NCBI GenBank assembly: GCA_022561335.1
Contig: JADFRL010000002.1
Span: 1 to 57,898 of the forward strand
DNA from: Patescibacteria group bacterium
GTDB lineage: Bacteria > Patescibacteriota > Minisyncoccia > Phycocordibacterales > JACZSL01
DNA: 57,898 nt
Direction: 5' to 3'
Positions 48,394 to 56,970 of the stretch are shown here, piece by piece (positions within the stretch are counted from its first letter, which is position 1; every line of letters starts with the position of its first letter). The translations under genes and the position numbers were made by a program. The notes under the pieces were generated by a model. That model searched no databases. It was not told where the DNA came from and saw only the letters and a program-made list of their open reading frames with translations.

Positions 48394-50325
48394 ATGGGAA
48401 AAATTATCGGAATAGATTTAGGAACCACTAACTCTGCCGTAGCAGTTATCGAAGGTGGTGAGCCAAAAATAATTGAGAATGCCGAAGGAGCGCGAACCAC
48501 GCCTTCAGTAGTGGCGCTTTCGAAAGCCGGAGAAAATCTCTCGGGGCTTATTGCAAAACGACAAGCGGTGACCAATCCACAAAATACCATCTCTGGGATA
48601 AAACGATTTATAGGACATCGTTTCGACGAAAAAGCAGTACAGAAGGAAAAGAAAATTGTGCCGTACGCTGTTAAAAAAGCTTCTGATGGGGGAGTACTCG
48701 TTGTCATGGGAGATAAAGATTATCGTCCGGAAGAAATTTCAGCAATGATTCTACAGAAATTGAAGCGAGATGCCGAGGCAAAAATAGGGGAAACAATTAC
48801 TGAGGCTGTCATTACGGTTCCGGCGTACTTCAACGATGCTCAACGAAAAGCAACTAAAGATGCGGGAAGCATTGCGGGTCTCGATGTCAAGAGAATAATA
48901 AATGAACCTACAGCAGCCGCTCTGGCCTATGGCTTCAACAAGAAAAAGGACGAGAAGATAGTGGTGTTTGATTTTGGCGGCGGAACTTTTGATATCTCTG
49001 TGCTTGAGGTGGGGGATGACGTTATTGAAGTGAAATCGACTGATGGTGATTATCGTATGGGAGGCAAGGATATTGATCAGAATATAATTCGCTGGATTGC
49101 AGATGAATTTAAAAAGGAGTCCGGCATAGATATAACGACTGATCCTTTGGCCCTACAGCGTCTGGATGAAGCAGCGGAAAAAGCTAAACACGAACTCTCT
49201 ACGACTACTGAGACAGAGATAAATATACCGTTTATTACTTCCGACGCCTCTGGTCCTAAACATCTGTTGCTCAAAATGAGCCGGGCAACCCTTGAAGAAC
49301 TGGCACGTGATTATATCGATCGTTCAATTAAAATAACAAAGAGAGCTATGGAGAGTTCTTCATTTAGCATATCCGATATTGATGAAATAATTCTTGTGGG
49401 AGGACAGACGCGAATGCCGGCTATTCAGAAGGCTGTAAAGGATTACTTTGGAAAGGAGCCTAATCAGACAATTAACCCCGACGAAGTGGTAGCTATGGGA
49501 GCAGCCATTCAAGCAGGAATATTCCAGGGAGACGTGAAAGATATTTTGCTTCTCGACGTCATTCCTCTTTCCTTGAGTATAGAAACTCTTGGAAGTGTCT
49601 CTACAAAACTTATTGAACGCAATACTACCATCCCGACTTCAAAGACTCAGACGTTTTCAACTGCAGCCGATAATCAGACATCGGTTGAAATTCATGTTAT
49701 TCAGGGAGAGCGAGCTATGGCGGTTGACAACAAAAGTCTTGGGAGATTCATTCTCGACGGTATTCCCCCATCTGCACGAGGCATGCCTCAGATAGCGGTG
49801 ACCTTTGATATAGATGCAGATGGTATTTTGAGCGTTACAGCAAAAGATAAAGCATCCGGAAAAGAGCAATCAATTCGCATTGAAGCCCAATCCAGTTTAA
49901 CTGAAGAAGAGATCGAGCGCATGAAGAGGGATGCTGAGTCACACGTGGAGGAAGATAAAAAAATAAAGGAAACAACGGAAGCTCGGAATCTTGCTGATCA
50001 GCTTGTCTATACTGCCGAAAAATCTATAAAAGATAATGCAGATAAAATTTCAGGGGAATTAAAGAAAACGGTTCAAGAGAAAATCAAAGCTGTTAAAAGT
50101 GTAAAGGATGGTGAAGATAGGGAAGCCATCAAAGAGGCTACGGAGGCTTTATCTTCGCAGCTTCAGAAGATAGGTGAGGCGGTCTATGAGAAAGCTCAAC
50201 CCCAACCAGGCGCCAAAGGAACAGAAGATTCCAACTCAGATAACAGTATTCGTGATGCTGAATTTAAGGAGAAAGACGGCGAAGGAGACGGCGGAAACTC
50301 TGACAGCAACACTGATAAAAAATAA
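48394..50325 (+). CDS. dnaK: molecular chaperone DnaK
   Basis: [45 protein letters not shown]. Confidence 0.98.
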   Translation: MGKIIGIDLGTTNSAVAVIEGGEPKIIENAEGARTTPSVVALSKAGENLSGLIAKRQAVTNPQNTISGIKRFIGHRFDEKAVQKEKKIVPYAVKKASDGGVLVVMGDKDYRPEEISAMILQKLKRDAEAKIGETITEAVITVPAYFNDAQRKATKDAGSIAGLDVKRIINEPTAAALAYGFNKKKDEKIVVFDFGGGTFDISVLEVGDDVIEVKSTDGDYRMGGKDIDQNIIRWIADEFKKESGIDITTDPLALQRLDEAAEKAKHELSTTTETEINIPFITSDASGPKHLLLKMSRATLEELARDYIDRSIKITKRAMESSSFSISDIDEIILVGGQTRMPAIQKAVKDYFGKEPNQTINPDEVVAMGAAIQAGIFQGDVKDILLLDVIPLSLSIETLGSVSTKLIERNTTIPTSKTQTFSTAADNQTSVEIHVIQGERAMAVDNKSLGRFILDGIPPSARGMPQIAVTFDIDADGILSVTAKDKASGKEQSIRIEAQSSLTEEEIERMKRDAESHVEEDKKIKETTEARNLADQLVYTAEKSIKDNADKISGELKKTVQEKIKAVKSVKDGEDREAIKEATEALSSQLQKIGEAVYEKAQPQPGAKGTEDSNSDNSIRDAEFKEKDGEGDGGNSDSNTDKK

Positions 50326-50445
50326 ATAGTATATTGCACAGCTATCGTTGATTTTTTGATAGGGTTTGCAATAATAGCAGTAGGCTTATTAGCGACACAG
50401 AACGAGCGAAATGGAGAAGTTTCACTTTTTCATTTCCGAGCCGAG

Positions 50446-50463
50446 CCTGCCTGCGCAGGCAGG
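50446..50463. repeat. intergenic palindromic repeat, copy 2
   Basis: CCTGCCTGCGCAGGCAGG 18-nt perfect palindrome followed by GAGCT. Confidence 0.65.
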
Positions 50464-50580
50464 GAGCTCATAATAGGTAAATACCCGAGAAAAGGTGCAT
50501 TGCACTTTTCTCTCTAACTACAAGACGGTATAAGCAAGAGGGCTTGCCCTAAGGGACCTTTACTACTCTAATTAATCGCA

Positions 50581-51639
50581 ATGTCAAAAGATTATTATAC
50601 AATTCTTGGGGTGCAAAAAAGTGCCAATGCCGAAGAAATTAAGAAGGCATTTCGAAAGCTTGCACATAAATATCATCCGGATAAAAACAACGGCGACCTG
50701 GTAAAATTCAAAGAAATAAGTGAAGCGTATAGCGTCCTGTCGAATGAGAAACGCCGGGCTGAATATGATTCGTACGGCCGTGTGTTCAATGAAGGAGGAG
50801 GATCTCCATTTGAGGGATTTGATTTTTCAAGTGCAGGGTTCAATGCTCAAGATTTTGCCAACATTGATTTCTCTGATATATTTGGGGATATTTTTGGAGG
50901 TGCGCGAAGTAGAATACGACGTGGACGTGACATTTCGATTGACATCGAGCTTACGTTGAGAGAGGCTATCTTTGGAGGTGAAAAGCGTGTGCTGATTACA
51001 AAGGTTTCCCTTTGCGGCACCTGCAGTGGCAGTGGCGCCAAGATAGAGACCGAACTGGGCACCTGTACCGTCTGCAATGGCAAGGGAAATATCCATGAAA
51101 ATAAACGTTCTCTGCTGGGCACCTTTACTACCATGAGGGCGTGTGGAGCGTGCTATGGGAAAGGTACGGTACCTAAACAGAAGTGTTCAGCATGCAAGGG
51201 GCATGGCGTGCTCAGAAAAGAAGAAGAAATTATTATCGCCGTGCCTGCAAATATAAACGACGGAGAGATGGTCCGCATGAGCGGGGCAGGCGAAGCTGTC
51301 TCTGCAGGAACGCCAGGAGACCTTTATGTTAAGCTTCACGTTGAGAGTGACCCTCGCTTTAGGCGTGAGGGACACAATATAGTAACCAATCTTACCATTA
51401 AACTGACCGACGCAATGCTTGGCAAAGAGTATACCGTTCCGTCTTTTGATGGGGATCTCTCAGTTAAAATTCCATCAGGCGCAACGCCAGGTGAGATGCT
51501 CCGAGTGCGCGGCAAAGGAGCTCCAAAAGGAGGCGGTCAGCGCGGAGATCTTCTTATAAAAGTAAACATAACACTTCCCAAGAAATTATCACGAAAAGCA
51601 AGAAGACTTGTTGAGGAACTGCAAAACGAAGGAATTTAA
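50581..51639 (+). CDS. dnaJ: molecular chaperone DnaJ
   Basis: J domain YKYHPDK-type (AHKYHPDKNNGD) and four CxxCxGxG zinc motifs. Confidence 0.96.
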   Translation: MSKDYYTILGVQKSANAEEIKKAFRKLAHKYHPDKNNGDLVKFKEISEAYSVLSNEKRRAEYDSYGRVFNEGGGSPFEGFDFSSAGFNAQDFANIDFSDIFGDIFGGARSRIRRGRDISIDIELTLREAIFGGEKRVLITKVSLCGTCSGSGAKIETELGTCTVCNGKGNIHENKRSLLGTFTTMRACGACYGKGTVPKQKCSACKGHGVLRKEEEIIIAVPANINDGEMVRMSGAGEAVSAGTPGDLYVKLHVESDPRFRREGHNIVTNLTIKLTDAMLGKEYTVPSFDGDLSVKIPSGATPGEMLRVRGKGAPKGGGQRGDLLIKVNITLPKKLSRKARRLVEELQNEGI

Positions 51640-51671
51640 TCGCTCTTAATTATAAATGCGCATAATGGAAT

Positions 51672-52199
51672 ATGGAATTCGGCTTTTCCACATTAGCACA
51701 GAGCGCACGAGCATATACTGCCACCACTTCAATTGAATTAATGCTGTTTGGTGGGATTTTCCTATTAATGCTTGCCTGGGGACTTGCATATGGAAAGTAT
51801 AGACTCAGCACTTTGATTATTTCTTTATATGCGGGTCTGACGCCATTCTTGCTGTTTCCTTATATCGATTCCGTCCCGTGGAATCCGGGACTACTTTTTA
51901 ATAAAATTGAAGTGCTGCCTGTGGTGTTATTCGCAGTTTTAGTTTTCTTTATATATTTCACACTAGTACCAATAATTGAATGTCAATTTTCTCGTGGGAA
52001 AATAAGAAGGTGGTTTGAAGCGGCAGTCTTAAGCCTTTCTACGACAATAACTCTCACAGCATCTCTTTATTATATTGGCATTTCTCAAACTATCATCGCA
52101 CCGCAATCACTTTTAGACTCTCTTTTCTTGGAGCCAGTCTATCTTTTCTGGTGGTTTTTAATTCCTCTTGTAGGACTGTATATCACAAAAGACTCTTAA
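51672..52199 (+). CDS. hypothetical membrane protein
   Basis: 175 aa, multiple hydrophobic helices. Confidence 0.6.
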   Translation: MEFGFSTLAQSARAYTATTSIELMLFGGIFLLMLAWGLAYGKYRLSTLIISLYAGLTPFLLFPYIDSVPWNPGLLFNKIEVLPVVLFAVLVFFIYFTLVPIIECQFSRGKIRRWFEAAVLSLSTTITLTASLYYIGISQTIIAPQSLLDSLFLEPVYLFWWFLIPLVGLYITKDS

Positions 52200-52205
52200 T
52201 AATAT

Positions 52206-52889
52206 ATGAATAAACTGTATTTTATTTCACCCTTGATCTTACAGACTGCTATTTGGCCGATTACATGGCTTCTTTTTAATTTTTTTCTGCATCTTAAGAT
52301 ACAAGGACTGGAGAACTTCAAGCACCTTCCGCGCGGCGTTATTTTTGCTTCAAATCACTCAAGTGAATGGGATGTTATTTTGATACCCGCAAGTCTTCCT
52401 TTTTTATCTTCCTTTATGCCGATGTTTTACGTAGCAAGTGAAGACAAGGAATTTAAACATCCTAGATTTGGTTGGAAAAAGTATCTATACGGAGGTTTCT
52501 TTTTTAAAGCTTGGGGGGCATATCCAATAACGAAGGGGAAGCAAAACTACGACAGTGCGCTTAAGACTCACATTCGACTCTTACAGCAAAAGCGGAGCCT
52601 GTCAGTTTTTCCAGAAGGCGGAATACGTTCAGATAACATACCGCAAACTGCACATGGAGGGGTTTCGTTTCTCGCTCATAAAACGGGGGTCCCTATAATA
52701 CCTGTTGCAATAAACGGCATATCCAAGATTACATGTACAGAATTTATTTTACGAAAACGAGACGTAACAATTTACTTTGGAAAACCACTATACTCAAAAG
52801 ATATTTTTGATGACTCAAAAAATGTGAATATTCGAGACTATAAAGATGCCGCCAAAAGAGTGATGAAAGGTATATATAATCAAGTGTAA
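52206..52889 (+). CDS. plsC: 1-acyl-sn-glycerol-3-phosphate acyltransferase-like
   Basis: NHSSEWD (HX4D), VFPEGGIRSD. Confidence 0.85.
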   Translation: MNKLYFISPLILQTAIWPITWLLFNFFLHLKIQGLENFKHLPRGVIFASNHSSEWDVILIPASLPFLSSFMPMFYVASEDKEFKHPRFGWKKYLYGGFFFKAWGAYPITKGKQNYDSALKTHIRLLQQKRSLSVFPEGGIRSDNIPQTAHGGVSFLAHKTGVPIIPVAINGISKITCTEFILRKRDVTIYFGKPLYSKDIFDDSKNVNIRDYKDAAKRVMKGIYNQV

Positions 52890-52998
52890 AAGTTCAATCG
52901 GGAGTATATTTTTTAACATAACAACTTTTATCTTGTTCTACAAGGAATAAGTTATAATATTGTTACTACTCAATCGTATGTAGCTAAGTAATCAATAT

Positions 52999-53874
52999 AT
53001 GGAACCTATCGTTGATAAAGATCCACATCTTAATTATGAAGTTAACACTGTATTTAAAAAAGTACTTAATGTTTTTCTTATCCCTGTATTAAATGCTATT
53101 CCGTCTTCTTTTCAAAAATATATAAAAAAAACACATAAATCAGCTGAAGAAATTATTGAACACGCAACAACCCATCAAGCACTTGAAGTGTTATATAGAA
53201 AAGGTGATGAAAAGTATTCCAAGTCACTCTTCCACAGATTTTTCCATACAGTATGGTTCAATACAAATAACTCAAAAGCTGTAAGAAATCGCCTGCGGCT
53301 CACAAAAAGAGAAATAAAACGGTGTATTGATACATTAATAACTCAACGTAAAGATATACATATTTTAAGTATTGCTTCTGGCTCAGCTCGTTCTATAATC
53401 GAAGTACTTGCTGATATTAGGAACTATAATGGTGTCCTCGTGTCAGTTACTTTTTTAGACAAAGACCCTGTTGCACTCGAATACAGTAAGAATCTTGCCA
53501 AAGAACTTGATACAGTATTTGACTTAACATGGACAAACAGTACAGTGAATAATTTTTTTAATAATCTCACTGCAGCGCAGAAATTCAATATTATAGAAAT
53601 GGTGGGGCTAGTAGATTATTTCGACAATAACAAAACTACGTTAATCTTCTCATCCATATTTGATCACCTTGATGTTAACGGATTTTTAGTTACCGCCAAC
53701 ATCAATCATAATAGCGAGCAGAAATTTGTAACTGATGCTGTCGGATGGAAAATGAAATATAGATCTGCAGAATATCTTGCCGTGCTCATCACTAAAGCTG
53801 GATTTAATTCCGACAAGATGGATATATATTATGAACCCTTAAAAATACATTGTGTTATTACAGCATCTAAATAA
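52999..53874 (+). CDS. class I SAM-dependent methyltransferase-like protein
   Basis: HILSIASGSARSIIEVLA (motif I), VTFLDKDPVALEYSKNLA (acidic motif II). Confidence 0.7.
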   Translation: MEPIVDKDPHLNYEVNTVFKKVLNVFLIPVLNAIPSSFQKYIKKTHKSAEEIIEHATTHQALEVLYRKGDEKYSKSLFHRFFHTVWFNTNNSKAVRNRLRLTKREIKRCIDTLITQRKDIHILSIASGSARSIIEVLADIRNYNGVLVSVTFLDKDPVALEYSKNLAKELDTVFDLTWTNSTVNNFFNNLTAAQKFNIIEMVGLVDYFDNNKTTLIFSSIFDHLDVNGFLVTANINHNSEQKFVTDAVGWKMKYRSAEYLAVLITKAGFNSDKMDIYYEPLKIHCVITASK

Positions 53875-53877
53875 TTT

Positions 53878-55482
53878 ATGGAAATATTTGCAATTTCGGG
53901 ACTTATAAATGGAATCGTTGCACTTGGTTTTGGTACTCTAGTCTTTTTTAAAAACAGTAAGGCATTGATAAATGTCTTATTTTTCCTTATGACGTTAGCT
54001 CTTACACTTTGGGCGTTTAGTTATTGGCAGTGGATGTCTAGTGGTGATGCTACAACGGCAATTTTTTGGGTAAGAGTACTATCGATTGGTTCACTTCTTA
54101 TTCCTGTCTTTTTCTTTCATTGGGTATTAGCAGTATTAAAAGAGATACGCGGTGTAAAAAAAATAGTCCTTGTATTTGCATACGTATTCGTATTAGCAAG
54201 TTTATCTTTTTCTTTTTCTCAATATTTTATCATAGACGTAGAACAAAAATTATATTTTCGTTTTTGGCCAAACCCGGGAATTGTTTATACTCTTTATTTC
54301 TTTGTTATATATATTGGTCTTATACTTTACTCTCTGTACTTACTCATAGCTCGCTTTCTTACTTCAGTTGGAGAACATAAAAACCAAATCCTATACATTA
54401 TTTTAGGAGCTATCTTTGGTTTCGGAGGTGGTTTGAGCAACTTTTTTTTGTGGTATGACATTCCCATACCCCCCTATGGCAATTTCTTAGTTGTTTTATT
54501 CCCTTTCTTTCTTAGTTACTCAATAGTTAAATATCGCTTTTTTAATATAAAGACGATTGCTACTGAGATTTTAGTTGTCTTTATCCTTATCACACTTTTT
54601 ATACAAATCTTACTTGCAAACTCATTATTCGAGATGATACTGCGGGGAACTTTTTTTACTCTTGTTGCAATTCTTGGATATCTTCTAATACAAAGCGTAT
54701 ATCGAGAAGTACAGACACGTGAAGAAATTGAAATGCTTGCAGAGGATCTTGAAAAGGCAAATGTGCGTCTGAAAGAGCTTGATCGTCTTAAATCAGAATT
54801 TGTTTCCATTGCTTCCCATCAATTACGGAGCCCTCTCACTTCCATAGGGGGATATGCATCACTTATCCTTGAAGGCTCATTTGGAGAGGTTTCAAAAGCA
54901 GTTAAAGAAGCGGTAAAGAAAATTTTTGACTCAAGCGGCCTCATGATGACTTCTGTTCAGGATTTCCTTGATGTGTCTCGCATTGAACAAGGCAAAATGG
55001 ACTACCATTTTGAAATTTTTGATATAAGGAAATTGACTGAGCTTGTCGTAGAAGAGTTGCGCCCCACAGCTCAAAAAAAGGGTCTTACCCTCTCTTTCAA
55101 CGCAAGTGAAAATGGTAGGTATAATATCAAGGCTGACTACAGCAAAATAAAACAGGTTTTGAACAACTTAATAGATAATGCGATAAAGTACACTGTGAAA
55201 GGCTCCGTAACTGTTGGTGTGTCTAAAAAGGAGGAGAGTAAAAAGGTGCTTATAGCAATTGCAGATACTGGAATGGGAATATCAAAAGAAACATTACCGA
55301 AACTGTTTGATAAATTTGTGCGCGCACGCAATGCCAATACTGTAAATGTTACTGGCACGGGACTTGGCTTGTACGTTGTAAAGGAGATGATCAAAGCCCA
55401 TAAAGGAAAAGTCTGGGCAGAATCAGATGGGGAGGGAAGTGGAGCTACTTTCTATGTAGAACTCAATGCCCATCAAGATTGA
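53878..55482 (+). CDS. sensor histidine kinase with 7TM-type N-terminus
   Basis: Multi-TM N-term; SIASHQLRSPLTSIGGYASL (HisKA); NLIDNAIKYT, ADTGMGIS, GTGLGLYVVKEMI. Confidence 0.9.
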   Translation: MEIFAISGLINGIVALGFGTLVFFKNSKALINVLFFLMTLALTLWAFSYWQWMSSGDATTAIFWVRVLSIGSLLIPVFFFHWVLAVLKEIRGVKKIVLVFAYVFVLASLSFSFSQYFIIDVEQKLYFRFWPNPGIVYTLYFFVIYIGLILYSLYLLIARFLTSVGEHKNQILYIILGAIFGFGGGLSNFFLWYDIPIPPYGNFLVVLFPFFLSYSIVKYRFFNIKTIATEILVVFILITLFIQILLANSLFEMILRGTFFTLVAILGYLLIQSVYREVQTREEIEMLAEDLEKANVRLKELDRLKSEFVSIASHQLRSPLTSIGGYASLILEGSFGEVSKAVKEAVKKIFDSSGLMMTSVQDFLDVSRIEQGKMDYHFEIFDIRKLTELVVEELRPTAQKKGLTLSFNASENGRYNIKADYSKIKQVLNNLIDNAIKYTVKGSVTVGVSKKEESKKVLIAIADTGMGISKETLPKLFDKFVRARNANTVNVTGTGLGLYVVKEMIKAHKGKVWAESDGEGSGATFYVELNAHQD

Positions 55483-55600
55483 CAAAATTAGTTCCTTCTA
55501 TAATGCTTTAAAATAAGTGCCTGAAACATTATTCGTATCACTTGATAAGGAATGAGCAAAGAAAAATGATATTCGAGAAAGTCCGCTCAGGCGCGCGTAT

Positions 55601-56053
55601 TTGCTTCTAAACGTGAATAATCCAACTGAACTTTTCAATACATATTTGATAGAAGATCAGAAAATAGTTACATCTAAAATTTCTGATTATCATGATCCAA
55701 AACTTATTACAAACAAAGTAAGAAGCATATTAGAAAAGGTTGATGCTCGTAAGATAACAAAGGAAGAGCAACACGAACGGCGCTTAATATTATGGCTCTG
55801 GTATCACCACGCGATCAGCTATGCCGTGTGGGGATATAAAGATAAAAGACGAGCTCAGAAATACTCATCATTGGCTCTTAAATACCATCCTACGAATCAT
55901 CCCAATAAAATTACTCGCTTATTATATTTACTCGTACGTGATCGATTTGCAGAGGCAAATACATGGGCAAAAACTATCAAAAAAGAAAATTTAGGGCGTA
56001 CAACTGCATTTAAATTATTGAAATTCTACAAAAAAGGAGGATTTTTTAATTAA
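55601..56053 (+). CDS. hypothetical helical protein, paralog A flanking the RiPP-like precursor
   Basis: WYHHAISYAVWGYKDKRRAQ...HPTNHPNKITRLLYLLVRD; start may be GTG at 55613. Confidence 0.75.
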   Translation: MLLNVNNPTELFNTYLIEDQKIVTSKISDYHDPKLITNKVRSILEKVDARKITKEEQHERRLILWLWYHHAISYAVWGYKDKRRAQKYSSLALKYHPTNHPNKITRLLYLLVRDRFAEANTWAKTIKKENLGRTTAFKLLKFYKKGGFFN

Positions 56054-56098
56054 AAATGCCTAACTTTACTGTATTCAGAGTTTGTAGTATTCTGCAGA

Positions 56099-56119
56099 CA
56101 GAGCTGTAACTTAGCTCTG
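56099..56119 (+). promoter_or_regulatory. leader hairpin upstream of the precursor ORF
   Basis: CAGAGCT-GTAACTT-AGCTCTG, 12 nt before the SD. Confidence 0.45.
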
Positions 56120-56131
56120 CTAATTAACCTG

Positions 56132-56144
56132 AAAGGAGGTGATC
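56132..56144 (+). promoter_or_regulatory. extended Shine-Dalgarno
   Basis: AAAGGAGGTGATC, complementary to the canonical bacterial 16S rRNA 3' end, upstream of ATG at 56150. Confidence 0.8.
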
Positions 56145-56149
56145 TCTTA

Positions 56150-56308
56150 ATGAAAGACATTAAAGAGTTCGAAATAAACGAACGCACACCGCTTATGCTA
56201 CGGCGGATCGAGGAGAAGCCAGCGGTGACTCACCCAACCACGAACAACATGACGGTTGTGACGACTCCAGGTATGGAGCCCGAAATGCATGACCAAAAGG
56301 AAGATTAA
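56150..56308 (+). CDS. putative graspetide (ATP-grasp RiPP) precursor peptide
   Basis: 52 aa MKDIKEFEINERTPLMLRRIEEKPAVTHPTTNNMTVVTTPGMEPEMHDQKED; extended SD, downstream terminator, Thr-rich then Glu/Asp-rich C-terminal half, near an MvdD-like ligase. Confidence 0.6.
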   Translation: MKDIKEFEINERTPLMLRRIEEKPAVTHPTTNNMTVVTTPGMEPEMHDQKED

Positions 56309-56346
56309 CAGCGCGAAGGGTAGTTTTCTCCCTTTGTGCTCCAATA

Positions 56347-56376
56347 AAAGCCGCGATGAGTTTTCATCGCGGCTTT
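56347..56376 (+). terminator. terminator-like hairpin after the precursor ORF
   Basis: AAAGCCGCGATGA-GTTT-TCATCGCGGCTTT, 13-bp perfect stem. Confidence 0.8.
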
Positions 56377-56414
56377 ACTTATCAAATTATATTATGCTCT
56401 GCTATAATCAAAAT

Positions 56415-56915
56415 ATGGGAAGTAAAAAGAAGATTAACATTAAAAAAAGTCCACTTAAAGAAGCATATATATTGCTAGATGCAAAAGATCCCGGGGGACT
56501 CGATACTAAGTATAGAGAGAAAGATCAAATTCTCATGAAATCAGTTTCATGGGATTATAAGAGCCCAACACTTTTAATTCATAAAATAAAAGATATTTTG
56601 GAGCACGCTGAAATAAGTGGACTTTCAGCAGACGAGAAATATTGGCGCCTACACATATTGTGGTCATGGTATCATCACGCGATCAGTTGTGCCGTCTGGC
56701 GCTATCATGACCAAGCAAAAGCGCAGGTGTTTGCAAAGCAGGCCCTTATATATCAACCGGAAAATCATCCGAACAAAATTACGCGCCTTCTGTACTTTCT
56801 TGTGCATGATAAGCTGGCGGAGGCTGAAACATGGCAAAAAGGCATTACTACAGAACCAGAAAAAACTACGGCTATACGTCTGATGGAAGAATACAAAATT
56901 AATGGTCTTTTTTGA
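56415..56915 (+). CDS. hypothetical helical protein, paralog B
   Basis: WYHHAISCAVWRYHDQAKAQ...QPENHPNKITRLLYFLVHD; ATG at 56415, TATAAT at 56403-56408. Confidence 0.78.
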   Translation: MGSKKKINIKKSPLKEAYILLDAKDPGGLDTKYREKDQILMKSVSWDYKSPTLLIHKIKDILEHAEISGLSADEKYWRLHILWSWYHHAISCAVWRYHDQAKAQVFAKQALIYQPENHPNKITRLLYFLVHDKLAEAETWQKGITTEPEKTTAIRLMEEYKINGLF

Positions 56916-56932
56916 CAGCTTTTGGTCGTAAA

Positions 56933-56967
56933 AAAAAGCCGCGATAATGAAATCTCTGCGGCTTTTT
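56933..56967. terminator. bidirectional terminator between convergent genes
   Basis: AAAAAGCCGC ... GCGGCTTTTT. Confidence 0.75.
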
Positions 56968-56970
56968 CCC

